Shown here: piece by piece, positions 1 through 13,500 of the stretch
Layout: each line of letters starts with the position of its first letter
Position numbering within the stretch: position 1 is the stretch's first letter
Source of the DNA: Atrina japonica
Taxonomy: Eukaryota; Mollusca; Bivalvia; Pterioida; Pinnidae
Length of the DNA stretch: 64,000 nucleotides
Assembly (NCBI GenBank): GCA_030159075.1
Contig: BROG01000005.1
Coordinates: 62,001 to 126,000, forward strand
Reading direction: 5' to 3'
Program-made: the position numbers and the translations under genes
Notes under the pieces: model-generated
The model's database searches: none
What the model was told of the DNA's origin: nothing
Seen by the model: the letters and a program-made list of their open reading frames with translations, nothing else

Positions 1-1345
1 CCTAAATGTATAACAACTCGATCTACTCCTAAATGTATAACAACTCTATCTACTCCTAAATGTATAACAACTCTATCTACTCCTAAATGTATAACAACTC
101 TATCTACTCCTAAATGTATAACAACTCTATCTACTCCTAAATGTACATTGTATAACAACTCTATCTACTCCTAAATGTATAACAACTCTATCTACTCCTA
201 AATGTATAACAACTCTATCTACTCCTAAATGTATAACAACTCTATCTACTCCTAAATGTATAACAACTCTATATACTCCTAAATGTATAACAACTCTATC
301 TACCGTACTCCTAAATGTATAACAACTCTGTCTACTCCTAAATGTATAACAACTCTATCTACTCCTAAATGTATAACAACTCTATCTACTACTAAATGTA
401 TAACAACTCTATCTACTCCTAAATGTATAACAACTCTATCTACTCCTAAATGTATAACAACTCTATCTACTTCTAAATGTATAACAACTCTATCTACTCC
501 TAAATGTATAACAACTCTATCTACTCCTAAATGTATAACAACTCTATCTACTCCTAAATGTATAACAAAATCAACTCCTACTATCTACTCCTAAATGTAA
601 AACAACTCTATCTACTCCTAAATGTATAACAACTCTATCTACTCCTAAATGTATAACAACTCTATCTACTCCTAAATGTATAACAACTCTATCAACTCCT
701 AAAGTATAACAACTCTATCTACTCCTAAATGTATAACAACTCTATCTACTCCTAAATGTAAAACAACTCTATCTACTCCTAAATGTATAACAACTCTATC
801 TACTCCTAACAACTCTAACTCCTAAATGTATAACAACTCTATCTACTCCTAAATGTATAACAACTCTATCTACTCCTAAATGTAAAACAACTCTATCTAC
901 TCCTAAATGTATAACAACTCTATCTACTCCTAAATGTAAAACAACTCTATCTACTCCTAAATGTATAACAACTCTATCTACTCCTAAATGTATAACAACT
1001 CTATCTACTCCTAAATGTATAACAACTCTATCTACTCCTAAATGTATAACAACTCTATATACTCCTAAAGTATAACAACTCTATCTACTCCTAAAAATAT
1101 AACACGTCTATCTACTCCTAACATATACCAACTCTATCTACTCCTAAATGTATAACAACTCTATCTACTTCTAAATGTGTAACAACTCATTCTACTCCTA
1201 AAAGTATAACAACTCTAACTACTTCTTAAGTATAACAACTCTATTTACACTTAAATGTAAAACAACTCTTTCTACTCTTATTAAAGTATAATAACTCTTC
1301 TATCTACTTCTAAAAGTATTACAACTCTATCTATTCCTAAAAGTA
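1..1345. repeat. 27-bp minisatellite array, about 48 copies, runs off the left edge
   Basis: Tandem units of about 27 bp built on CCTAAATGTATAACAACTCT plus ATCTACT. Copies are near-identical up to about 1060 and decay progressively towards 1345, the usual picture of an array with an old edge and a homogenised core. A period of nine codons lets one plus-strand frame stay open at 283-594 as a repeating nonapeptide (PKCITTLST); this is a by-product and not a gene. It sits in an intron of NUBP1. Confidence 0.95.
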
Positions 1346-1479
1346 TGTCAATCTATGTTTATTAATTCCTATACTTTTTACATTTATCATAAGAATGATA
1401 CAAAATTATTTTACCAGTATGATGTCATATCACTAATGATTAAAAATTCTTAATTGAAAATGAAAAGTGAATTGCTTAC

Positions 1480-1512
1480 CACAGGTGACCATCCAGATCC
1501 ACTCTGATGCAC
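1480..1512 (-). CDS. NUBP1: NUBP1 coding exon 5
   Basis: A tiny 33-nt exon encoding [11 protein letters not shown], between acceptor TTTTCAG and donor GTAAGC. It matches the NUBP1 sequence that directly follows EGEQ. The 27-bp minisatellite lies about 130 bp downstream in the same intron. Confidence 0.9.
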
Positions 1513-4500
1513 CTGAAAATAAAACAAATAGGACTTTATCAGGGGGCAAAAGAGGTGTCAAAAAGGGCCTTAGTGGTCATGTGAGTTTGCATCCTATCTT
1601 AATGTACAAAACTGTTGACCCACAATTTTGGGTTTTTTTTATTTCTTGGTTGGTCACACTTAACAATTTTTCAGTCATTTGATTGGGGCTAGTTTTTATC
1701 GGTGGAGGAGAGAACACGTTTACAATGTACCCAGGAAGAGACCACCCGCCTTCCGCAAGTAATCTGGCAAACTTTCGCACAAAATCAGCTTAGGTTTCAG
1801 CGAGGTTCATACCTGTGCTGACAAGAGATGGGAGACTTCATGGTTTACAGGGAAATCGCCATGTAGGTCCCCGAAAAGAAAACATTCAAATTGTTCAAAT
1901 GTGTAAGCATGTCACACATTTGCATGATGGCTGACAACGGCAAGTCATGATATGAGTGACTCAGGTTACTTTAAAAGATCAAATATACAAAGAGACATCG
2001 ATGTCTAGATGACTTCAGATGAATTTATAAAAACTAACATGAAAAGATGTTGACTCAGATGACTTTATAAGATATAATTTAAAGAGTCAATGACTTCTAG
2101 GCGACAAATATGACCTTTTAAGATCTAATATATGAGGCCTAAAATAAAATTTTAATTGTTTGATGTTGCCTACCTACCTGCCCAAAATTCTGCCACCCAA
2201 ATTATTTTTTTTCACAATTTTTGTATCAAGATTGTTTTGTTCAGGTCCAGTTCCATCAGTGAATCTTTATTTATTTGTTTCTTTAAAATATTCTTTGCTT
2301 GATTCACAAACTTGAAGCTCCTTCCTAGACAGATGAGCTTATAATATGTACATGGATACACAGACCAATCTTTCTTCCTAATAATTGTATATGCCAGAAT
2401 TTACATTGTATTAAAAATGCCTACAGGGAATGAGGCAGCTATTAAAGCATACCTTTCTTGCTTTACTGGATTTCCTTTTCTTGAAAAATATATATATATA
2501 TAATTTGCCTACCTTCCTACCCACACATGAAAGGCATAGACAGGCATTACATCAAAAACATATAAAATTAATGTAATTAGAAATTTGTACAGCTTTGCCA
2601 TTTGTCAAATGACAATTTCAATAAATGAATAGAGACTTACCTGCTCTCCTTCTACACCAAGTATTCTAGGAAGAGATGGACCACATATGTCTACATCTAA
2701 CACACCTATCTGTGAGAAAAATTAATGTTAAATTCATGTATTCATAATATAACATAATTCATATTTAGTAAATGTCTATTTGATAATCATAAATAAGATA
2801 AACATGTGTAATAAGACTTTCAGTACAATTTTAGCCAAGTTTTTGAAAAGTAGGCCAAAGTCCAAGGTGAAGGTCACTAGGTCAAAAGTCCAGGTACCAA
2901 ATGAATGCTCTCATCAATAGGAATCTATATTTGAAATTTCAGAGCCCTGTCTCTTGCGATTTAAAAGTTATAGCCAAGATTAACAGTTTTTTAAAAGTAG
3001 GTCAAAGTCCAAGGTCAATGTCAGTAGGTCAAAAGTCAAGGTACCAAATGAAAGCTCTCATCATAAGGAATATATGTGTGTTATCTCAGAGCCCTGTCCC
3101 TTGCAGTTAAAAAGTTATAGGCCAGGTTAAAGTTTTATCTATGGACACCGACGACCACAATGACACTGGAGGTATGACATTAGCTCTCTGGACTTTCATC
3201 CCGGCGAGCCAAAGACTGAACCAGACTGTGTTACTGTAAATTTATTCCTGATTAAAACTGGAACAGACCGGAACTATTGACTTATGGTCAACTTCCAAGA
3301 ACTGAACCTTCCTAAAACCAAGTAAAACATTACATTTGAGTGAGGTTACCAAAGGATTTGGAAAGTTTTACTGTATTTAAAACTTATCCAACTTTCATTT
3401 AAATGACAAATAATAAGAAATTGCATTCTGTACCCTCTTTTTAAAAACCTATCCACTAAATGAGCTACAAGATCCATGTACATAAGCTGATGTAATCATA
3501 ATAACCACTGTAAACATTACATATATTGGAGACTGAACTGAAAGGAACAACCCACTGGTTCATAGCTATACAATGAAAATTTAATAACGAGATATGATTC
3601 AAGTAGCACACACCTCACATATTTATCAATCTTTGACTTTGTACACTTTTATACACAATGTTGCCATTCTCCTTATACATTTTCAATTACTGTAGTAAAA
3701 GGCTTCATATAAACCCTCCTGTATTATGTAATATGTACATGTTATGATTTATTCAGCGTTTCAAGTAACATACATCTTGATTACTTTTGAAAAGGTTAAA
3801 ATTCTTGATATAAAATTCTCAACTTTTTACAAACTGAATGTCAAAATAAAATATTGATACTATCAAGGACATAGCAATGATGTGTTACTACATACTGTTT
3901 GTTTATTTCAAACCTGCATTGCTTAATTTTCAACCAATATTACAAAGACACAAATTGCCTATATTTTGGAGTATGTAATGGATTTGTGTAGTGAGGAAGT
4001 TTCAACATTTGATTCCCACCATCAGTGATAACTTTAGCCCTATCCTAAGATACAATGTTTCAGGTTTTTAGAATTTCTCATCAATGACAGCCCAAGTTTC
4101 AGGTGTGATGACAAATGATTTGTAAAGTAATGGTCATTTCCATCAATTACATGTTGTACTGCTGATTAAGTATGAACTCTTGTGTACATTGAACATATGA
4201 CCAAAGTGACCACTTGACCACAGACCACAGTCAACAGAGTTGGTGTCAAAAATACTGCTGTACATGAATATAACATAACAAAATATATAAAGTATTTTAA
4301 AGGATGATTTTTTTAAAAATAAAATTTCATATCATTAAAATATAAGCAATTAACCAATATGCATACATACAATCTTGTATTTATAAATACATGCACCCAC
4401 AAACATATCTATTCTCATTATTTAGAAATCGACATTTTGATTGCTCCAAAGATCAAATGATCTGCACACCTATAAGTAAACATTTGTTGGCTTTTTTTAA

Positions 4501-7500
4501 TATCGTGGCAAATCTTTAATAAATCATAAAAATATTCACATATTTACATCTAGTAAACAAATCTATGGAAGGAAGTCATCTAACAATAAAGCATGGGAAA
4601 TTTTAATTAACCTAAGTAGCATTAGGTGCAGCAAGCGATTTGATATAAAAAATGAAGTTAATGGACCCACAGGGTGTGCTTTAGTTTAAATGTTCAAACT
4701 TCTTACAGCAATTCACCTTAAGTGAACTAAGTGTGCAAAACTTTATCTTAAATCATTTCACATTTTGAAAGTGCAATAAACAATACATGTTATCAATCCT
4801 ATCAACAAGTTTAAATCGACATTGTATTAATGTCTACCAGACGCCTGTAAGAACAAGAAAACCAAGTCAAAGTAAAATGATTAACTACAATATGGGTCAA
4901 CCCCCAAAAATTCAATATTTATACACTATGGCTACACAGTGTTGCTAATCCCAGATTAGATGCTATATGAACTTGCCATATTACTTCATTTGTGGAATGC
5001 TGTACACTTTAAATTCTATGTTTGGTTAATTGTATTTGGAGACTGATAAAGCTTAGCCAGGTAACTACAAGAGATCAAGGATGAGAACGTAACTATGAAA
5101 CATCAGTAATACTGGTAATAATGACCACCTACTTCAACTTAAAGGTCGGGAATTTGACACATTGCACACATCCACCATCTTGAGAGAAACATAAAATATC
5201 TTGAATTACATACAAAGTAAAATATGTTTTGAATCAACAATAACTAAAATAAAATGTCATCAAGCTGGGTACATAAGAGGAGATTTCAAATAAATGTTTT
5301 ATGTCATGGTAACCATCCACTGTGGTTACAGTCCATACCATAAGTCTATATATGTGTCGCTTCATCTACAAACAGTAACATCTCAGATCTGTATATATTT
5401 GCTTTCTCTTTTTTATTGCTTTTAATGTTGATTTACGTCCCATCAAGAATTTTTCACTAATACAGAAATGTTGCCAGCTTTAGGTGAAGTGCCACAAGTT
5501 TTTACCTGTGCCATGGACTGGCTCCAATGCAGTGAGGGTTATTTTAAATGCCACACCCACTGTGACACAGGAACTTAGTTTAAACTCTCATCCAAGAGAC
5601 CTGTGACTTTGTATGCTGAGTGCCTCAGGGGAAAATATTCAGTACAATTTTTACAGGTTTTAGTATGACTCAGTATCGAGAATTAAAACTGGGACCTTGG
5701 TTTGCAAGTTAAATGTTCTACTATGAAACCACCACAAGTGGTGACATCTCTAAATGAAACATAAGTTGGATTTTAAACATCAGCCTACAAACATATCAAA
5801 AGAAATTGTGTATCAAACAAATACTTCTTTGTAGTTTTGTACAAGGTAGTATCAATATGGTCATTCATAAAGATTTTAAAGTCACAGCAAATATTGTCGA
5901 ATTCTGGCCAAAATTAAAATCATCTTAGCGTTCATTTATGATAAGCATTATACCAAACTTTTGATAGAATGCTGCAAACAGACAAACAAGTGGACATGCA
6001 CATAAATAGAAACAAACAACAGCATCCCCATACACCACCACCACCACCACCATCACACACAAACATCTTAGATCTTTGGGGACATGCATGTAACTCTACT
6101 TTGTGCCTTCTTTCTGTATGTGTTTCCTTATGCAATTAGGATTCAACATCAAAAAGGTACAACAAAATTATAGAGCAAGTCATAACTTGATCCAATTTAT
6201 TGAACAGTAAACAAAATTAAAAAGCTTAACATAAACATGAGCAAATACTTTTGACCATATCAACCATTATATTTCTCATTATGACTTCCATTTCCGACCG
6301 TGTGGAAAAGATAATTAATCTAGCTTTAACCCACGGCAACAAAGTCCAATATTTAAATTCAAAGGTGTGAACAATAATGATGAAAGTTTTCCATTTCACT
6401 TCAGATACATGTAATATAATTTTACACATCACTGACAAATGTAAATTTGATCAATAATAAGAGAATCACAGAGAACAGTGTTGAAACACTTTAAACTGGA
6501 TATTTTTATGTTACATCAATTATCCTGATGACGTAAACTAAATCATAAATCCATTTTATGGACGTTTAGGTTGGAAATATATGTGCATTCAGTCATACCT
6601 ACCCTAAATCAACTTTACTTTAATCTTAGCTGATCACTGTTATGACAGAATTAAGCTTAGTACATTTGTAAAGACAGATTTGTCAAGAACATATGTTCTA
6701 TTTGAATCAAATTCAATATCTGCTCTCTGTAAAAGCAGAGATTTGTCACATGTAATGCTGTATGAACTTATAATAAGGTGAAGATGAAATTCCGACTCAG
6801 ATTCTGAGTTGCTTGTCGGCCTGTCTTGTTCTCTATGTAGCAGTTTAAGTTTATTTATGGTAGAAATATTCTGGTACAAAAGCTATCATTCAAAGGCTGA
6901 TCAAATACTCCCTGCAGTTCAAATCCTAAAGAAGGTAAATCTAGGATACCACAAGTCTTCTGATCTGAATAGCTCACTGAGGTTGACCAAACTTAGAAGT
7001 CTGTTGAACTGTTTTCTTCAGGTGAGCTAATAAAAATGGATTGTAATATAGGACATTGTCTCTCTCTCTCTCTCTCTTTTTTTAAATTGTATTTTTCAGC
7101 ACACTTAACATTTTTTGGTTATTCTAGTTTTTAATGCTGGAGGAGAGAACATGGTTACAATTTATCTGGACCAACCTTACACAAGTAAACTGGCAAAACC
7201 AACTTAGGTTCTAGTGGTGGCTCAAACCCAAACTGATAAGGAGTGAGAGACTTCATGGTTTAAAGTGCACTGCTCTAACACCTACTGATAAGAAGTGAGA
7301 GACTTCATGGTCTAAAGTGCAATGCTCAAACCCAAACTAATAAGGAGTGAGAGACTTCATGGTTTAAAGTGCACTGCTCTAACACCTACTGATAAGAAGT
7401 GAGAGACTTCATAAAGTGCAATGCTCTAACCCAAACTGATAAGAAGTGAGAGACTTCATGGTTAAAAGTGCACTGCTCTAACTGATAAGTGAGAGACTTC

Positions 7501-10500
7501 ATGGTCTAAAGTGCAATGCTCAAACCCAAACTAATAAGGAGTGAGAGACTTCATGTTTTAAAGTGCATGCTCTAAACCCTACTGATAAGAAGTGAGAGAT
7601 AAAGTGCAATGCTCAAACCCAAACTAATAAGGAGTGAGAGACTTCATGGTTTCAGTGCACTGCTCTAACACCTACTGATAAGAAGTGAGAGACTTCATGG
7701 TCTAGTGCAATGCTCAAATAACTAATAAGGAGTGAGAGATGGTTTAAAGTGCACTGCTCTAACACCTACTGATAAGAAGTGAGAGACTTCATGGTCTAAA
7801 GTGCAATGCTCAAACCCAAACTAATGAGACTTATGGTTTAAAGTGCACTGCTCTAACACCTACTGATAAGAAGTGAGAGACTTCATGGTCTAAAGTGCAA
7901 TGCTCAAACCCAAACTAATAAGGAGTGAGAGACTTCATGGTTTAAAGTGCACTGCTCTAACACCTACTGATAAGAAGTGAGACTTCATGTTTTAAAGTGC
8001 AATGCTCAAACCCAAACTAATAAGGAGTGAGAGACTTCATGGTTTAAAGTGCACTGCTCTAACACCTACTGATAAGAAGTGAGAGACTTCATGGTCTAAA
8101 GTGCAATGCTCAAACCCAAACTAATGGAGTGAGAGACTTCATGGTTTAAAGTGCACTGCTCTAACACCTACTGATTTCATGGTCTAAAGTGCAATGCTCA
8201 AACCCAAACTATAAGGAGTGAGAGACTTCATGGTTTAAAGTGCACTGCTCTAACACCTACTATAAGAAGTGAGAGAGTGCAATGCTCAAAACCCAAACTA
8301 AGGAGTGAGAGACTTCATGGTTTAAAGTGCACTGCTCTAACACCTACTGATAAGAAGTGAGAGACTTCATGGTCTAAAGTGCAATGCTCAAACCCAAACT
8401 AATAAGGAGTGAGAGACTTCATGGTTTAAAGTGCACTGCTCTAACACCTACTGATAAGAAGTGAGAGACTTCATGGTCTAAAGTGCAATGCTCAAACCCA
8501 AACTAATAAGGAGTGAGAGACTTCATGGTTTAAAGTGCACTGCTCTAACACCTACTGATAAGAAGTGAGAGACTTCATGGTCTAAAGTGCAATGCTCAAA
8601 CCCAAACTAATAAGGAGTGAGAGACTTCATGGTTTAAAGTGCACTGCTCTAACACCTACTGATAAGAAGTGAGAGACTTCATTTAAAGTGCAATGCTCAA
8701 ACCCAAACTAATAAGGAGTGAGAGACTTCATGGTTTAAAGTGCACTGCTCTAACACCTACTGATAAGAAGTGAGAGACTTCATGGTCTAAAGTGCAATGC
8801 TCAAACCCAAACTAATAAGGAGTGAGAGACTTCATGGTTTAAAGTGCCCTACTGATAAGAAGTGAGAGACTTCATGGTTTAAAGTGCAATGCTCAAACCC
8901 AAACTAATAAGGAGTGAGAGACTTCATGGTTTAAAGTGCACTGCTCTAACACCTACTGATAAGAATGAGAGACTTCATGGTCTGTGCAATGCTCAAACCC
9001 AAACTAATAAGAAGAGCTTCAAAGTGCACTGCTCTAACACCTACTGATAAGAAGTGAGACTTCATGTTTTAAAGTGCTCTAACCCCTACTGATAAGGAGT
9101 GAGAGACTTCATGGTTTAAAGTGCAATGCTCTCACTGATCTGCCAATGAGGCCTCTAGGACACTGTCAATGTCTTGAAAAATCAAACTGGTAATACGACA
9201 GATACAACTTCTTGTTAGTTTATGGTTATACAGTGACCTCCTTATGGACACAAGAAAACTGTCTTTATAGGGAGGTGGTCTTTATATAGAGGTTGATTTG
9301 TACACAAATGGTACTGTTGGGGAAAGCAAAAAATGGTCTTTATGACCAGGTGGTCTTTATACACAGGTGGTCACTAAAGCAGTTTTTATTTGTATATGCC
9401 TATTTGGTCTGGCAACAGAAATTTTAAGTCAACTCTTGTTTTAATCAATGAACAGTTAGATTGTTGTTAAAATGCCTGTAAGATACATACCGGTACATGT
9501 TTGTTTCGACTATATCATGACATATTATAGCATCAAGTTTCATGTCTGTATGAAAATCACAGCATTTCACCTTCCACATCAAGAATTTCAATATGTATCA
9601 GACATATAAACAAACAGATGGATAGACAGATTGGAAAGGTAGATGTCCATCAACTACCATGTATAGTTAGCAGGACTGTGAAATGAAAAATCTCAATAAA
9701 GCAATCCTTTAAACCATTCACTTAATACGTCAATAAATCTGACAGAGTAACTCTTGGTCAGAAGATGAAATATGTTTTAAACAAGACTGTTATCAAAAGT
9801 AAATACATACAATTGATAGCAACCACTACAATTACAATTGTGAACCAGAAGTTTGTTTATACAATATGGCTGGTATGTTGTAACAAAAAGGATCAAGAGG
9901 GTTTTCCAGAGAAGTTTGGATTATTAAGTTGAATACACACACATTACAGACTCTTGGTTGCTAGGTACAAGAAAGGAAAAAAAGAGGCTCACATGACCAG
10001 GAAATACAATACTAGGAATAAAACACATGTATAGGTCTGCCAAGATAAAATGGTGCATGTTGACACAACAAGTCTAAATTGAAACATACCAGGGATGACT
10101 TGTTTTTGGCACAAAAATATCAGAGCTACAGTAATACAGTAACACAATAATGGAGTCACTTTTGTTTTATCTGTGCATCCTCATTTTTGGAAAAGAGACA
10201 GTATAGTTTTGGTTTTTGAAAGAAATTGATTGTGACATTCTACCTTGGTAGACCTATAACACTTATTTAAAATATCAAAAGATGATGATGGTGCTGATGA
10301 TGATGATGATGATGATGATGAGGATGAGGATGATGATGATGATGATGATGATTTCTCCCATGGTTGACAACTTTTTGTATGATTAACCAAAGGATGCCCT
10401 GTTCACTTAAAATAACATTTTTTTCTAAAGATATTTAAAATATAAAATGTTCAACTGAATGAGTTTTCAACATAATAGTTTGAATTAATAGTTGGCTCAA

Positions 10501-13500
10501 GAAAGCTAATCGGGTGAGATACATGTAGATGTAAATGTAAACTACTACCTAGGTCTAAGTGTATCGGACTAGTCCAAAGTTTCTTTAGAGTTAGGCATAA
10601 AAACAACAAGGATTCTGGGGGTACTGATGAATCTATATCCCACAGCTGTGTGACCATTATTGAGGGAAAGGTGAGCAACTACAAAACTTGAACCCTTAAC
10701 CAAATAAACTGAAAGACAACCACAGACAAAATCTATAGCCACCTCCCCAGTTTCAATGGTAGTGGACATGAAGTACAATCCTAGCTACTACAGTAATATA
10801 ACAGTGGAAATACCCTTAACCCTAACTAACTGGGAACAGTTATTTTATTCGCTTTTTTTTTCTTTTTTTTTTTTTTTTTGAGGGGGGTGTGTTATTAGAA
10901 GTTGACCATTAGTCAACATTTCTGGTCTGTTCTGGTTTTAAACACAACAAATCTTACAACAACACACACTGGTTTAGTATTTTCTTGTACCCATATTTTA
11001 TGTATACTTTAGTAACTTCTTTTTCAAATTCACACTTTCTTTATCATTTACATTGTACATCTCATCAATTACTACTCATTTGAAAACAAAAGGAGTTTCA
11101 CTGATGAAAATACTGGCTGAACTTGTTAGCAATTCTGTTACATAGGAATGGGTGGTAGTGTACACTTTAGTTCCCTGGTAGGTGTTCATCACATAAATCA
11201 TAGTGTTATTTTGTAGTCCAAAATACTTGGATAATGTATTCAACGGGCCATTCTGCTATAGGTGTAAACACCATGCACAGTTATATTCTATGGCTAGGGA
11301 CATGTCCTTGAACAGCAATAGAATCTATATTTGTAGCATGATCAAATAGTTCAACATTGTTAGGATGGGTGTCAGTCATCACCATTTAAACAATCCAAAC
11401 CTTTTTATTTGGGTCACCTATTTTTAATTAATTGTTTAATTCAAACTACTGTTGTAACAATATACGCATATAATCTGATATAATGTCATGTGATTTATGA
11501 AAAAAAAACAGGTCTTGGTAAGTAATCATTCTGTTTTCTTTCACATTACTTTACTTTATTTAATGTTGTTTTACTTCTAGCCATGAATTCTTCACTTATA
11601 AAGAGATGTCACCAGCTTTAGGTGAAGTGCCACAAATTTTGACCTGTGCTATGGACTAGAGTCAATGCAGTGAGGGTTGTTTTATATGCCATGTCTATCA
11701 TGACACAAGATCTCGGTTTTAAGTCTCATCGGACAATGCTGTGACTTAAACTTTGTATGCCAAGTGCTTGATGAAGGAACAGTTACTACTATTTTTTTAA
11801 GTCTTTGATATGACCAGGTACTGGGAATCAAACCCGAGGTCTTTCACTTTTGAGTTGATTGCTCTACCCTAGATCATAACAAGTGGTTCTTTCACATTGT
11901 GAGATATATAAGTATACATATGTATACATACATACGTCTCAGACACTAACATATACATGTACAAGTACAACATATGTCTTGAATGCAGGGTTTTCCTTTG
12001 GAATTTTCATTAGGGTCCAATTGACCTCCATCTAAATGAAAATGAGAGTCATTTGGAAATTTTGGGGGTTGTTCATTTCTTTAAATTATTGACCCCCGAA
12101 AAACATTGGACTCTTCTGTAAATCAATTACTTTGACCAGTCCAAATGTGTCTTTAGGGGTGAATGAGTTAAGAGTAAATATATCATGTTTTCACTGTGTG
12201 TCGTTAATGGTAATCATTACAGTATGTACATACCAAGGACAAATTATGTCACAGTCTGTAGTAATATTTCATACCTTTATTTACTGACTTTTACTGACTA
12301 AAAATGAGGAGTTTATTTTGAGTCCCCCATGACCTGACTGATATTTATCTAGGGGTTATTTGCTATTTTATTGTGACAAAAATGCAGGATTTGTATGCAA
12401 GGGAAAACCCTGTGAATGTATTATAGATGTATAACATATATATCATGATTATGTCAGAGATATATACATTCATTTACATTTAAGGCAAAATATGTACATT
12501 ATCTAGCTTAGAAACCTATAAAATGCCTGTTGTTACAATCATGTATCTAATTCTAGTATATATCAATTTATGTGTGGCCATTTACGATTTCAGATCATTC
12601 TAAACTCGATAAACATTTTATTAAAGTCACACAGACATAAAACCATCAAATACACAAAAATAAATTTTTATTGATCTTCAAAGATCAAGGATATCTACAT
12701 TAAGTGTAATCAATAGTTCTTATTAATTATACACAAAGTTCTCCCATAACAATTCTCAGCTATTTATTTAAATTGTTGGACATCAAATCTAATGACATAT
12801 CATTATTTATACATGTATCCTATCCCACAAGATCCAATATCCCCGTGTTATTACTAGCGTAAAGTTATAAATTATTACTAGGAAAACATCTATATCACCT
12901 AATTTGCCATAGTTACAACTGAACAAACAAAATATGCCAATGTAATCAATTAATTTTCTGTTTTGAGAATTGCACGATACAAAATACATGTATTAGGCTA
13001 ATAAGAGAATGGTTTTGGAGGTGATCAAATTCTTAACAGATAAAACAAGGAATTCTGTAGAGAATTAAATACCAGTCCAGTTTCATATCTTAAGATTAAT
13101 CAAATTAATACAATTGAAGTTAAATGTAGGTCATCTGAAAAATACATGTATGTCATTACTTTGTCCAGTTTATAAACTAAAAATTTCATTACCAGTATAA
13201 TTCTTATGTCCCAAGTTCCAAGATCGAGGGCATCTTGTTCCAAGTAACAGTATACCAGAATCTGATTGTCTACCAACTATCTTAACCTTTCACATGACAT
13301 TTGGAACAAAAATGAGTTTTTGTATTCGGAAAGATTGAAAAAAAATGTTGGTGTTTTATAAATTCAAATATAGATCTAAAATCTGTTCATTGTTAAAATA
13401 TCTATAAACTAATACAGATAACTATCATGTGCATGTTGACTGCGCAATCCTTACAGAATTTGACAAAGTTTGATGGCATTTGTCTATCGTTATGTTTGGT

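Noticed and set aside
283..594. 103-codon frame with a repeating nonapeptide
   Set aside because: It is the 27-bp minisatellite read in frame, inside a NUBP1 intron, with no flanking coding sequence.
10181..10390. Minus-strand poly-serine frame
   Set aside because: Produced by the GAT trinucleotide microsatellite.
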